A stretch of DNA of 64,000 nucleotides from CAVVUC01 sp963751395 (GTDB lineage Bacteria; Verrucomicrobiota; Verrucomicrobiia; Chthoniobacterales; Chthoniobacteraceae), in contig CAVVUC010000003.1 in the NCBI GenBank assembly GCA_963751395.1, positions 124,001 through 188,000 on the forward strand. Reading direction: 5' to 3'. A program made the position numbers and the translations under genes. Numbering within the stretch: position 1 is the stretch's first letter; every line of letters starts with the position of its first letter. The notes beneath the pieces were generated by a model that worked only from the letters and a program-made list of their open reading frames with translations, did no database searches and was not told the origin of the DNA. This document shows positions 46,481-54,300 of this stretch, in pieces.

Positions 46481-47560
46481 TTAATCTTCAAAGTCCTCTG
46501 GCGGGTTCTTGAGCAGCACCCGGAATTTTTTCTTGTCCAGCGACTTCTCATAGGCCTCCTCCGGAGAAATCCGGGCGGCGCGAAGATGATCCATGATGGC
46601 GTCATCGAGAGGCTGGTTCCCCTTTTTCTTGCCGACCTGCATCATGCCGGGGATCTGGTGCGTCTTGCCCTCGCGGATCAGGTTCGCAATGGGGCTGTCG
46701 CAGACAAGAATCTCCAGCGCCGCGCAACGCCCGGGTTTGTCGATGCGCTTGAAAAGGTTCTGCGCGATCACGCCCTTGAGCGACTCGCTCAAGCCGGCGC
46801 GCACCTGGTTCTGCTGGTTGGTCGGGAAAACGTCGATGATGCGGTCGATCGTCTTTGCGGCGCTCGACGTGTGCAGAGTTCCGAAAACGAGATGGCCCGT
46901 CGCGGCGGCCGTGAGCGCGAGTTCGATCGTCTCGAGGTCGCGCATTTCGCCGACGAGAATGATGTCCGGATCTTCGCGCAGCGCGCCGCGCAATGCTGAC
47001 GCGAACGATTTGGTATGCACGCCGACTTCGCGGTGGTTGACGAGGCACTGCTGGCTGCGATGCACAAACTCGATCGGATCTTCCACGGTGATGATGTGAT
47101 CCTTGCGATGGAGGTTGGCGTAATCGATGATCGCCGCCAGCGTTGTCGATTTGCCGGAGCCGGTCGGGCCGGTGACGAGCACCAGGCCTTTTTTCAAGTT
47201 TGCAAACCGCTTCATCACGGGCGGCAGACCGAGGTCCTCGACGCTGAGCACCTTGCTCGGGATCAACCGGAACACGGCTGCGATGCCGTTTTTCTGGTTC
47301 AGAAAGTTTGCCCGGAAACGCGCAACGCCGGTGAATTCGTAGCCGAAATCGACATCCCCGGTTTCTTCGAAGTGTTTGATCTTCATTTCCGGCGCGATCT
47401 CGTACACGAGCGCCTTCAAGTCGTCGCTTTCCAGCGGGGGCGAATCCACGCGGACGAGTTCGCCGTGAATGCGCAACATGGGCTGATTGCCGGTGGACAG
47501 GTGCAAATCAGAGGCATGCTGTTCCAACATGAATTTGAAGAAAGCGTCGATCCTTGCCAT
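46481..47560 (-). CDS. pilT: Fourth PilT-type ATPase
   Basis: The 359-residue product starts ARIDAFFKFMLEQHASDLHLSTGNQPMLRIHGEL, typical of PilT; Walker A is GPTGSGKSTTLAAIIDYANL, Asp box VEDPIEFVHRS, Walker B PDIILVGEMRDLETIE and His box ATGHLVFGTLHTSSAAKT. It is the most canonical of the four paralogues in the window and likely the main retraction ATPase. It is first in a three-gene run with the next pilT and the receiver-like gene. Confidence 0.94.
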   Translation of the reverse strand: MARIDAFFKFMLEQHASDLHLSTGNQPMLRIHGELVRVDSPPLESDDLKALVYEIAPEMKIKHFEETGDVDFGYEFTGVARFRANFLNQKNGIAAVFRLIPSKVLSVEDLGLPPVMKRFANLKKGLVLVTGPTGSGKSTTLAAIIDYANLHRKDHIITVEDPIEFVHRSQQCLVNHREVGVHTKSFASALRGALREDPDIILVGEMRDLETIELALTAAATGHLVFGTLHTSSAAKTIDRIIDVFPTNQQNQVRAGLSESLKGVIAQNLFKRIDKPGRCAALEILVCDSPIANLIREGKTHQIPGMMQVGKKKGNQPLDDAIMDHLRAARISPEEAYEKSLDKKKFRVLLKNPPEDFED

Positions 47561-47667
47561 AGCTCATGAGGAGCAATAGCTAATCGGATGCCACGGGCGC
47601 CTTATTCTTAAACCTGCTCCTGCTCTTATTCCCCTCGCGATCAACCCGGCAGGAGCACGAGTGAAGT

Positions 47668-47699
47668 AGAAACGGAAACGGCAGGTCGAAACCTGCCGC
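47668..47699 (-). terminator. Rho-independent terminator after the response regulator gene
   Basis: On the minus strand CGGCAGGT and ACCTGCCG close a TTCG loop (47680-47699), followed by TTTCCGTTTCT. It lies about 30 bases after the stop of the gene ending at 47731. Confidence 0.75.
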
Positions 47700-47730
47700 G
47701 ACACTTTCAGATTCTCAGTTCTGCAAATCC

Positions 47731-48477
47731 TCAGCCAGCCTGCTGGTTCTTAAGCGCGTCGAGAGTCGAGCGCACCTGCATCAGCAACTTTTGCTGCGTA
47801 TAAGGCTTGGGGATGAAACCGCGCAGACCTTTGCTCAGCATGTTCTTGAGGCGGTCCTGCTCGGTAAAGCCGCTGCTCAACACAACCGGCACTCGTGGAT
47901 TGATCATCCGCAGCTCGTCGAAAACCTCCGAGCCGTCCATGATCGGCATTGTGAAGTCGAGGAGCACGAGTTTGATTTTGTCCTGAAGCTTCTTGTAGAT
48001 TTCGAGTGCCTGGAAACCGTCCTTGGCAGAAACGACGCTGTAGCCCTCGTCGGTCAGGACGCGCTGCGCAAGAAGGTTCACGAAGTCCTCGTCATCGACG
48101 ATCAAAATCAGCTCTCGCGGGCCCTCTGGATTCAGGATCTTCACTCCGACTGTGTCGCCAGACGCCGTTGCCGGCGCAGGCGCTGGTTCGGGAGCGGGCA
48201 CGACCTTCGGTGGCTCGAAGACCGGCCGGGCAAACGCGCCGGGCGCAGGGAACGGAGAAATGTTGCCGCCGCCTTTGTCCACGCGCCCGAGCATCGACTG
48301 GCTCACCTGCGTGGCGCGATCGACCCCGTTGCGCAGCATGTCGAAATACCTCTGTGTGTCTGCATTGTGCGGCAGAGTCTTTTCCAGAAACTGGCTGGAC
48401 TCGGAAATGACCAGGAGAAGATTGTTCAACTCATTCGCGGTCGATTTGACCCACTTGATGTCTTCGGCGTCGAGCAT
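47731..48477 (-). CDS. Degenerate DHp-like domain fused to a response regulator receiver
   Basis: The 248-residue protein has an N-terminal helical pair (about 1-65) reading ANELNNLLLVISESSQFL, which lines up with the histidine kinase H-box AHDFNNLLTVI but has Asn in place of the phospho-accepting His. A Pro/Ala linker (75-105) follows, then a complete receiver (about 120-245) with acidic pair in VDDED, phospho-acceptor Asp in LLDFTMPIMDG and Lys in FIPKPYTQ. No ATPase domain is present. It may dimerise through the N-terminal part. Confidence 0.8.
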   Translation of the reverse strand: MLDAEDIKWVKSTANELNNLLLVISESSQFLEKTLPHNADTQRYFDMLRNGVDRATQVSQSMLGRVDKGGGNISPFPAPGAFARPVFEPPKVVPAPEPAPAPATASGDTVGVKILNPEGPRELILIVDDEDFVNLLAQRVLTDEGYSVVSAKDGFQALEIYKKLQDKIKLVLLDFTMPIMDGSEVFDELRMINPRVPVVLSSGFTEQDRLKNMLSKGLRGFIPKPYTQQKLLMQVRSTLDALKNQQAG

Positions 48478-48486
48478 GGCTAGTAA

Positions 48487-48576
48487 TCAGGCGTTGCCTT
48501 CGTCTTTGGTGCAAACCCACCAAACGCAGGCGATGAATGCGGTGAATACGATGGAAAACATTCCGAAAATAAACAT
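48487..48576 (-). CDS. Predicted 29-residue membrane peptide
   Basis: An ATG-started frame encodes MFIFGMFSIVFTAFIACVWW followed by a short charged tail ending in Glu-Gly-Asn-Ala. It has one transmembrane helix and ends 9 bases before the start of the response regulator gene. No clear ribosome site is present. Size and layout are like another 29-residue peptide at 58270-58359. Too short for homology to be judged. Confidence 0.4.
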   Translation of the reverse strand: MFIFGMFSIVFTAFIACVWWVCTKDEGNA

Positions 48577-48636
48577 AGGATGCGGTGGTAATCGCAGAAT
48601 CGCCTTGGAAACGTCAACACGAATTCCAAGGAATAG

Positions 48637-49161
48637 TCAGAGCTGCACATCGAAAAAATCGTTCATGACGGCGCGATACACGTCTCGCTTCATCGGAGGC
48701 AGCCACCCGATGTCGAACTCGCGGGGGAAAATCCAGCGCGCGGCCTGGAACTCCGGATGCGCGGTCCTGACGTCGATTCGGGAGGCCGGGGCGGTGAGGC
48801 TTGCGAGGAAATAATGCTGCTCCTTGCCGTGGTATCCCTTCTTTGTGCGACCGTCGCCATAGAGGTAGCGATACGGACCTTTGCGAATGAGCGGTGTGTA
48901 ATCGCCCGGCTGCAATGAAATCTCCTCGGCAAGCTCCCGTTCGAGCGCCTGCTCGATGCTCTCTCCGTCATCCACGCCGCCCTGCGGAAACTGCCACGCC
49001 CCGGCAACATCGTGACGTTCGCAGATGAGGATTCTACCTTTCGCATCCTGAAGAATCGCAGCGACGTTCAGCTTCAATTGGTAACGGGAACTCACCATGA
49101 GGCGAACCGTAATTTTGGATCGTCCCGGTGACAACTTCGGAATGAGCAGCGCGGTCGCCAT
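48637..49161 (-). CDS. Nudix hydrolase, RppH/diadenosine polyphosphatase type
   Basis: The Nudix box is G-VDDGE-SIEQALE-REL-AEE-IS, with the metal-binding Glu residues in place and Ser at the last Gly position. GAWQFPQGGVDDGE before it resembles RppH, which removes pyrophosphate from mRNA 5' ends or cuts Ap4A. Length is 174 residues from the ATG at 49161, which overlaps the stop of the response regulator (TAATG); a start at 49098 would give a more usual 153. Confidence 0.85.
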   Translation of the reverse strand: MATALLIPKLSPGRSKITVRLMVSSRYQLKLNVAAILQDAKGRILICERHDVAGAWQFPQGGVDDGESIEQALERELAEEISLQPGDYTPLIRKGPYRYLYGDGRTKKGYHGKEQHYFLASLTAPASRIDVRTAHPEFQAARWIFPREFDIGWLPPMKRDVYRAVMNDFFDVQL

Positions 49162-49577
49162 TACATAATCGAAATGACCTCGACCAACAAATCCATCCGG
49201 AACGGCTTGGCGATCATGATGCCATGCACTTGCTGGATGAATTTGTTGACCTTCGGATTGCCCTGCATGCCGCTGATGAAAACGAACTTCTCACAGAGGT
49301 GCGGCTTCAACCGTTTCACGGCGGCGTAGAACATGTCGCCGGGCAGGCCGGGCATGAGCATGTCGCAAACAATCACGTCAAAATCTTTCGCGAGAACCTC
49401 GCGGACGCCGTCCACGCCATTGCGGACCGACGTGACGAGGTAGGATTGTTGTTCGAGGAAACCACGCAAGATGGCTTCGAACTCCTCATCGTCTTCGAGC
49501 AGCAGCAGGCGTCTGTCGCCTTCCGGGCGGCTTTCTCTCTCTGAAACAGGCTTGGACTTGGGTAGTGTGGCTGTCAT
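49161..49577 (-). CDS. Single-domain response regulator
   Basis: The 138-residue product has a receiver domain with acidic residues in LLLLEDDEEFE, phospho-acceptor Asp in VIVCDMLMPGLPG and Lys in MIAKPFRMD. There is no output domain, so it signals by protein contact. Start at MTATLPKSK. Its upstream region ends at an IS element 108 bases away, which may have removed or replaced its promoter. Confidence 0.88.
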   Translation of the reverse strand: MTATLPKSKPVSERESRPEGDRRLLLLEDDEEFEAILRGFLEQQSYLVTSVRNGVDGVREVLAKDFDVIVCDMLMPGLPGDMFYAAVKRLKPHLCEKFVFISGMQGNPKVNKFIQQVHGIMIAKPFRMDLLVEVISIM

Positions 49578-49763
49578 GCCCTGCGAATCATCGGATCTTT
49601 CGAGAATTGGAGTAAGCAGCATCAATGCCGTGCCGCCACAAAGTTGCCCCGCAGCCGTCCTCGCACGCCGGCACGACAAATTCTTGTCGGGGCCTGTTCA
49701 AAAGTGGACTGAGACGGTTCAAAAGTGGAATTCTCACTTTGGGGTGCATATTCAAGTTGACTC

Positions 49764-49832
49764 CCGCATAAATGCAGGCTCGGAGGAGGCCGGAGCGGAG
49801 CGGAGGCCGACGGAGAGCCTGCATTTATGCGG
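49764..49832 (+). promoter_or_regulatory. 18-bp inverted repeat over the transposase start (copy 2)
   Basis: Same structure as in copy 1: arms 49764-49781 and 49815-49832, with the ATG at 49827 inside the second arm. Confidence 0.6.
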
Positions 49833-51077
49833 CGGCCCTCCCCTCCCGAGGCGGAAGCATGTCAGCTTTCTTTGATCGCGCTCTCTGCGCATTACACACC
49901 ATCTTCCTGCCTTGAAAAGAAACAGATCATCCACCGCCTGCCGCCGCGTTTTGTGCTCCGCATCCTTGCCGATTTCAATGACGGGGACCTCGACGCATCT
50001 GCGGCCGCCAGACATTTAGGCATCGGCAAATCCCGCCTCTATGAGCTGCGGAGCGACTACCTGAGCAGCAGAAGGACCTGCCAACCCAAAGCCAGCGGCG
50101 GCGGACATGGCCGCGTTTGGCCCGAAAAAGTCAGGGCATTCCTTCAAGACTTCCTGCCCTTGCAGAACCCGCCCAACTACCAACTCGTGGCTGACGAACT
50201 TCTCCGCCTCTGCAACTTCAAGCGGGCGAGATCCAGCGTTGAAGTTCATGTCAAAACGCACTTCTCCCACCTCGTCCCTGCCGTCGCGCGAAAACAGCGC
50301 GCCTGCCGCCGCTTCCGCCGCGCACACATCGGAGAGCTTTATCAGCACGACAGTTCCATCCACCAATGGTGGCCCGCCGCCGCCAAACAAATCCTTCTGC
50401 TCACCGTCGATGACCATTCCGGCTTCAATGTTGCCGGACGTTTCGTCTCTGCCGACACAACATGGAATCACTTCTGCCACCTCCGCGCCGCTTTCGAAAT
50501 CCACGGGTTGCCAGACGCTGTTTACACTGACGCATTGAGTCTCTTTGGCCCGAGCTCTGCCAACGACCATAGCGATCCGAGAAGCGAGTTCCAACGCGCC
50601 CTGCTTGGCCTTGGCGTAGCTCACCTTGTCGCTCCGACTCCCCAGGCCAAAGGCAAGATCGAACGCCGATTTGGCACTTTCCAGAAACGCATCGTCACTC
50701 TCCTGGCTCACGCCAGAGTTCAGACTTGGGAGCATGCCGATGAAGTCCTCCAAATGGAAATCAGCCGCCAGAACCGCACTCGCCAACGCAGCACCGGCAG
50801 GATCCCTCAGGATGTCTGGGAAAATGCCCTGCCGCAAAACAGGGGTCATCTTCGCCCACCACCTCCTTCCAGCCTGCTGGATCTCCACCTTTCCCTCCGC
50901 GCAATGCGCCGGGTCAACAATGACCAGACCATCGACTTTGAAGGCCAAAATTATGAAATCGCAACCACCGCACGCCAATCGGTCGCCATCATACATCACC
51001 CGAACCGGAAATTTTGGGTCCTCGAGCATCCGCCAAAAGATGTATGGCCCTGTGTATTAGGTGCTTTCAGCTTGTGA
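49827..51077 (+). CDS. IS481/IS1202-like DDE transposase (copy 2)
   Basis: The 416-residue product is identical to copy 1 except Asp for Asn in the DFNDGDLD segment before the helix-turn-helix. Catalytic Asp, Asp and Glu are intact (LYQHDSS, AVYTDALS, KGKIERRF). The near identity shows recent duplication. Confidence 0.9.
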   Translation: MRRPSPPEAEACQLSLIALSAHYTPSSCLEKKQIIHRLPPRFVLRILADFNDGDLDASAAARHLGIGKSRLYELRSDYLSSRRTCQPKASGGGHGRVWPEKVRAFLQDFLPLQNPPNYQLVADELLRLCNFKRARSSVEVHVKTHFSHLVPAVARKQRACRRFRRAHIGELYQHDSSIHQWWPAAAKQILLLTVDDHSGFNVAGRFVSADTTWNHFCHLRAAFEIHGLPDAVYTDALSLFGPSSANDHSDPRSEFQRALLGLGVAHLVAPTPQAKGKIERRFGTFQKRIVTLLAHARVQTWEHADEVLQMEISRQNRTRQRSTGRIPQDVWENALPQNRGHLRPPPPSSLLDLHLSLRAMRRVNNDQTIDFEGQNYEIATTARQSVAIIHHPNRKFWVLEHPPKDVWPCVLGAFSL

Positions 51078-51130
51078 AAATAGTCCACTTTTGAACCGGC
51101 GAGAATTCCACTTTTGAACCGTCGCCAACA

Positions 51131-51260
51131 AGGCTTGATTGACGTACTGCCACCACCGAAAATCCGCCGTAGTTTTCCATGACCAAAGCCCTAATCCAAG
51201 AATAACCCAAGCAACCACCAATTCTACCCGGCACGCCTGCGCGCGGCCATTGATCCATCG
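51131..51260 (-). pseudogene. Possible truncated membrane protein next to the IS
   Basis: The minus strand reads RVELVVAWVILGLGLWSWKTT, then DFRWWQYVNQAL, and runs into the IS end at 51130. One strong hydrophobic segment is visible. It may be the 5' part of a gene cut by the insertion. The rest of the interval up to 51381 shows nothing. Confidence 0.3.
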
Positions 51261-51381
51261 TGATGAAGCGCGCCGATTCGCCCTACCCCAATGCAGCTCC
51301 GCAGCGCTGATACCGAAACCCCGCACTGGATGAAGCACCGATGGATGCCAGTGAATGCCTCGCCGTCCGTAAAATAAAGCG

Positions 51382-51876
51382 TCACTTCAGCGGCCACCCG
51401 CCGTGCTTCTCAATCAGCTTGTCGATCTCGGCCATGAGCCGGATGGTTTCGGACAGGGCGACGACGATCTTTTGGTAGTGGGCGAGGTCGTCCTTCGTGA
51501 GTTCCCGGCCTTTGCGGTCTTTGAGCCATTTCTCGCAGACCTGGTAGCCGCCGATGTGGAAGTTCCACACCTCCTCGCGCACGCCGCGGAAGCCGGTGGT
51601 CTGCGCCTTGTCCACCCACACGGTGTCGCGCGACCAGGTGGGTTTTTCGACGAGCGGATGGGTAGCGCACGCGCCCTCGCGTGTTGCGGGACGCGCCCCC
51701 GCGTCGCGCTCCGGCGTTCGGGCGAGGGCGCCCGAACCAACACGCGGGGCGCGTGCGCTACCCGAGACAAACTGCATGGTGGCGTGGGCGAGCTGGGGCG
51801 ATTCCAGCAGGTGCAGGGCGGTGAGTTCGCCGCCGAGCCGGGCCAGCGCGCGGAACAGCTCCAGGTTCCCGGTCAT
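51382..51876 (-). pseudogene. 3' fragment of an ISP-type restriction-modification DNA methylase, with an in-frame palindromic insert
   Basis: The C-terminal section FRALARLGGELTALHLLESPQL, then REEVWNFHIGGYQVCEKWLKDRKGR and HYQKIVVALSETIRLMAEID matches the end of the large type ISP/Mod-related adenine methylases. The catalytic part is absent. A 104-base palindrome (51660-51763) inside the frame adds an artificial Arg/Ala-rich stretch reading SARAPRVGSGALARTPERD. Confidence 0.75.
51660..51763. repeat. 104-bp palindromic element inside a coding remnant
   Basis: GGGTAGCGCACGCGCCC at 51660-51676 and its exact complement at 51747-51763 form 17-bp arms. One extra T follows, then CGCGTGTTG (51678-51686) pairs with 51738-51746, so the stem extends to 26 bp. 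The centre is GC-rich. The element keeps the reading frame open across it. Confidence 0.8.
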
Positions 51877-52006
51877 CCCACCTCCATCCCCCGACGGGGA
51901 AATTGAAGGGCAAATCAGGGTGATAAATTGGGAGTACCGAGGCTTCCGGCTCAAGTTCTCCAAGCAGTCGTGACAACAGCCGTCGAGCCGTAGTAAAATC
52001 CTCACC

Positions 52007-52438
52007 ATGCGACACAGAGAAGTGATGAAAGACCCGTTCTACGCGGGCATCGTATTTGAAATCGAACGAAAGATTACCGAAGGAGACCAGATCGCGCGTT
52101 CGCGAGGAATCGTGCTTACGGATTCGCAGGTAATCTCGGTGCTCACCAAGGTGCTTGGTGCCGCGGAAGGAAAGGCGGCGAAAATACCTGCTGCGTCAAA
52201 CCCGCGAGATGAATTCATGGCTGAGCTGTGTGGCAAATTGAAGGAAGTGCGCGGGACGATTTTCGAGGCCGAACCCGGCCAGGATCCGGACACGGCGAAA
52301 CCGCTGGCAACGGTGGATTGGGTGAGAGCCATCCGCTGCGTGATCGAATCAGCGCGAACCCGCAAAGGATTGGTGCCGGGCTCGCGCCATTACCTCGATT
52401 TCCTCGGTCCTTTCATCGCGCAGGCCACCCGCCGATGA
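52007..52438 (+). CDS. Hypothetical protein
   Basis: The 143-residue product is soluble and mixed alpha-type: KDPFYAGIVFEIERKITEGDQIARSRGIVLTDSQV at the start and GSRHYLDFLGPFIAQATRR at the end. A start at the seventh residue (MKDPFYAG) is possible. Its stop overlaps the ATG of a short following frame. No family is recognised; the context is restriction-modification fragments. Confidence 0.6.
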   Translation: MRHREVMKDPFYAGIVFEIERKITEGDQIARSRGIVLTDSQVISVLTKVLGAAEGKAAKIPAASNPRDEFMAELCGKLKEVRGTIFEAEPGQDPDTAKPLATVDWVRAIRCVIESARTRKGLVPGSRHYLDFLGPFIAQATRR

Positions 52439-52623
52439 GCGCCCCCCGCGCTGATTCACATGCCGATGCGCTGGAGTTTTACGAGAAGCTCCGTGCCGCT
52501 ACCCGCGTGCCCGGCCGTGATTTCTTCGAGGGCGTGGTGATGAAGCGCGCGGTGCGCGCTTCCGCTTTACGTCGGAAATACTCGACCACCTCGTGCGGAG
52601 TCATGCCCTTCGTTTCTTCGTAG
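52435..52623 (+). CDS. Short frame coupled to the previous gene, probably truncated
   Basis: The ATG overlaps the upstream stop (ATGA). The first about 38 residues (ADALEFYEKLRAATRVPG...) look like a normal protein start; the rest is antisense to a better-looking minus-strand peptide (52479-52649). The most likely reading is a gene cut off near 52550 by recombination. Confidence 0.4.
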   Translation: MSAPRADSHADALEFYEKLRAATRVPGRDFFEGVVMKRAVRASALRRKYSTTSCGVMPFVSS

Positions 52624-52649
52624 ATGCGCTCCTGTGCGCGGTGTTTCAT
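52479..52649 (-). CDS. Small antitoxin-like protein, possibly truncated
   Basis: The 56-residue frame begins MKHRAQERIYEETKGMTPHE and continues VVEYFRRKAEA. This and the in-frame upstream IPGFDCVA recall short helical proteins often found beside toxin genes, typically with an IPGFDCVEMK start. The usual start before IPGF is missing and no partner toxin follows. It overlaps the plus-strand frame 52435-52623. Confidence 0.4.
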   Translation of the reverse strand: MKHRAQERIYEETKGMTPHEVVEYFRRKAEARTARFITTPSKKSRPGTRVAARSFS

Positions 52650-52699
52650 TGCCACGCAATCGAAGCCGGGGATGGGCGTCGCGGGCGCGGAGTTCGGCG

Positions 52700-53233
52700 A
52701 ACTTGCCTTCCTGCAAAGGAAACCGGCTTGCCGTCGTCGCTGCCGAACGTGCGATAGCCGATGTAATTCTCATCCACCGTCACTGCGGCGAGCCGGGCGG
52801 AATCGGGGTGCCACTCCGCCGCCTTGCCGAGTTGTTCCAGCGGCAGGAAGCGCGACACCTTCACCGGATTGCCCTGCCGCAGATTCCAGTAGTAATGCAC
52901 CAGGCCGTTGCTGAGGAAAATGTGACTGACGCCGAGGCTTTCTGCGTAAGCACGCGCCTGCTCCTTCGCGGAAAGCGGATCAACACTCTCCTTCTTAGCC
53001 TCAACCACAGCGACGGGACGGCCATCCGTATTCAGCAGCAAATAATCGACAAAACCCTCCGGCGCTTTTTCAAAGTTCGCGCCGAGATCGGCATTGGGCG
53101 CGAACGTCTTTTTCGTGACACGATGTTCGCAGACGATGTTTTCCCGCCGCCCCTGTTCATCGGGCAGGAAACGCCAGCCCGCTTCTTCCAGCAGCTTGTT
53201 GATGGTGATACGGGCCTGGGCTTCGGAGGACAT
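52700..53233 (-). pseudogene. 5' fragment of a type I restriction endonuclease subunit (HsdR)
   Basis: It starts MSSEAQARITINKLLEEAGWRFLPDE and includes FVDYLLLNTDGRPVAVVEAKKES, the PD-(D/E)xK nuclease core of EcoEI-type HsdR, and ARAYAESLGVSHIFLSNG. Similarity ends at about GYRTFGSDDGKPV; the motor domains (several hundred residues) are missing. The junction near 52705 leads into unrelated sequence. Confidence 0.8.
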
Positions 53234-53279
53234 GGATCAAAATCTTGCTTTGTGCACCGTTTGTACACACATTGGACTC

Positions 53280-53633
53280 ATGCCTGCTGCCATCAAGAAA
53301 AAACCCTCGCTTTCCCGAACCAAGGAAGACCGTTTGGTCGCCCGCATCAGCCGGATGGACAAAGCCTTGATTGAAAAAGGGGCGGCCATCGCCGGCCAGT
53401 CCGTCGCCCATTTTGTGGTTTCCCGCGCCCGAAGCGCGGCGAAAGAACTGGTGCAGGAAAGGCGGGCGATTCGTTTGAACCGGGAAGACTCCCGTCGCGT
53501 CATCGAAGCCCTTCTCAACCCGAAGCCGCCGACTGCCGCGATGAAGAAAGCAATGAAGAAGTATCGCGAAAGTGTCATCAGCGATGTGAACCCGGACTCC
53601 CCAACGTATCGGCGATCCGTTGCATTGTGGTGA
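53280..53633 (+). CDS. tacA: DUF1778 ribbon-helix-helix antitoxin (TacA-like)
   Basis: The 117-residue product has a ribbon-helix-helix N-domain (EDRLVARISRMDKALIEKGAAIAGQSVAHFVVSRA, about 17-51) and a C-terminal helix with LNREDSRRVIEALLNPKPPT that in this family blocks the GNAT toxin. Its 3' end overlaps the toxin gene by 56 bases on the other strand. In known TacAT operons both genes share a strand, so this arrangement is unusual. Confidence 0.78.
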   Translation: MPAAIKKKPSLSRTKEDRLVARISRMDKALIEKGAAIAGQSVAHFVVSRARSAAKELVQERRAIRLNREDSRRVIEALLNPKPPTAAMKKAMKKYRESVISDVNPDSPTYRRSVALW

Positions 53634-54111
53634 AAAGTCGAAAGTCATCGAGCCGGTCGAATCCGTGTTTGCGATAGAAAGCCTCCGCTTGTTCGTCTTT
53701 GGGATCGGTGACCATGAGAATGGCCGGGATTTCAGCGTGGAGCGCCCGTAGCATCGCATCGTGAAGCAGTGTCGTTCCATGGTCTTTTCCTTTTTGAGAA
53801 CGGGCCACGGCGAGACGCCCAAGCAAGATTGCTCCCAACCGCGGGTAGCGAGGGAGCTTTTTCACAAGAGCCGGTGCCGCCACTTCGAGTGTCTCCAAGT
53901 CAACGCCTTCAGGCGAAAGCGTGTAATAGCCGAGTATGTCCTGCGCATTCTCCCCAGCGATCAATACCCAGCAACCCGCTGCCCGCCGCTTTACGTCCTG
54001 CGAAGCCCGTTCGTGCAGATAACGATTCAGTGGCTCGACGCCACAATCGAACGCCTCCCGGCGATGTTTCGCCGGGTCGAGCGGTTCGATTCGATATGGA
54101 TTAGCGGGCAT
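53578..54111 (-). CDS. tacT: GNAT toxin (TacT-like tRNA acetyltransferase)
   Basis: The 177-residue product has FDCGVEPLNRYLHERASQDVKRRAA, then LGRLAVARSQKGKDHGTTLLHDAMLRAL (acetyl-CoA site) and EAFYRKHGFDRL, the TacT/AtaT pattern. These toxins acetylate charged tRNA and stop translation (known of the family). No antitoxin lies upstream on its own strand; the only candidate converges with it. It may therefore lack normal co-expression. Confidence 0.85.
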   Translation of the reverse strand: MPANPYRIEPLDPAKHRREAFDCGVEPLNRYLHERASQDVKRRAAGCWVLIAGENAQDILGYYTLSPEGVDLETLEVAAPALVKKLPRYPRLGAILLGRLAVARSQKGKDHGTTLLHDAMLRALHAEIPAILMVTDPKDEQAEAFYRKHGFDRLDDFRLFTTMQRIADTLGSPGSHR

Positions 54112-54129
54112 TCTTTGAAAAGAGTTATT

Positions 54130-54300
54130 TCAACTTCTCCACACGCGGTCGAGGACGCGTTGGATTTTGGCCTCGAAGCGGGGGAGCAGCGCACGCACCG
54201 AATCCATCTGCGCCGCCTCCGCGTCCAGCTCCGCCACGAGACGACGTTGCTCCGTCAGGGGCGGCAGGGGGATTTCGGGGACGCCACGCTGGAAGGGCCA
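54130..54300 (-). pseudogene. 3' fragment of a type I restriction specificity subunit (HsdS)
   Basis: The frame ends EIPLPPLTEQRRLVAELDAEAAQMDSVRALLPRFEAKIQRVLDRVW, the typical C-terminal coiled coil of HsdS. Upstream of PQRGVPE-like sequence it fuses into REP repeats and the end of a transposase gene, so no recognition domain remains. Confidence 0.75.

Larger units (their letters stand above)
49685..51130 (+). mobile_element. IS481/IS1202-like insertion sequence, copy 2
   Basis: This is 1446 bp, the same length as copy 1 and in the opposite orientation. It has the same paired GTTCAAAAGTGGA end motifs, and one end reads TGTTGG where copy 1 has TGTCGG. The flanks (left AAATTCT, right AGGCTTG) share no direct repeat, unlike copy 1. 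A truncated membrane-protein-like frame abuts the right end. Confidence 0.9.
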
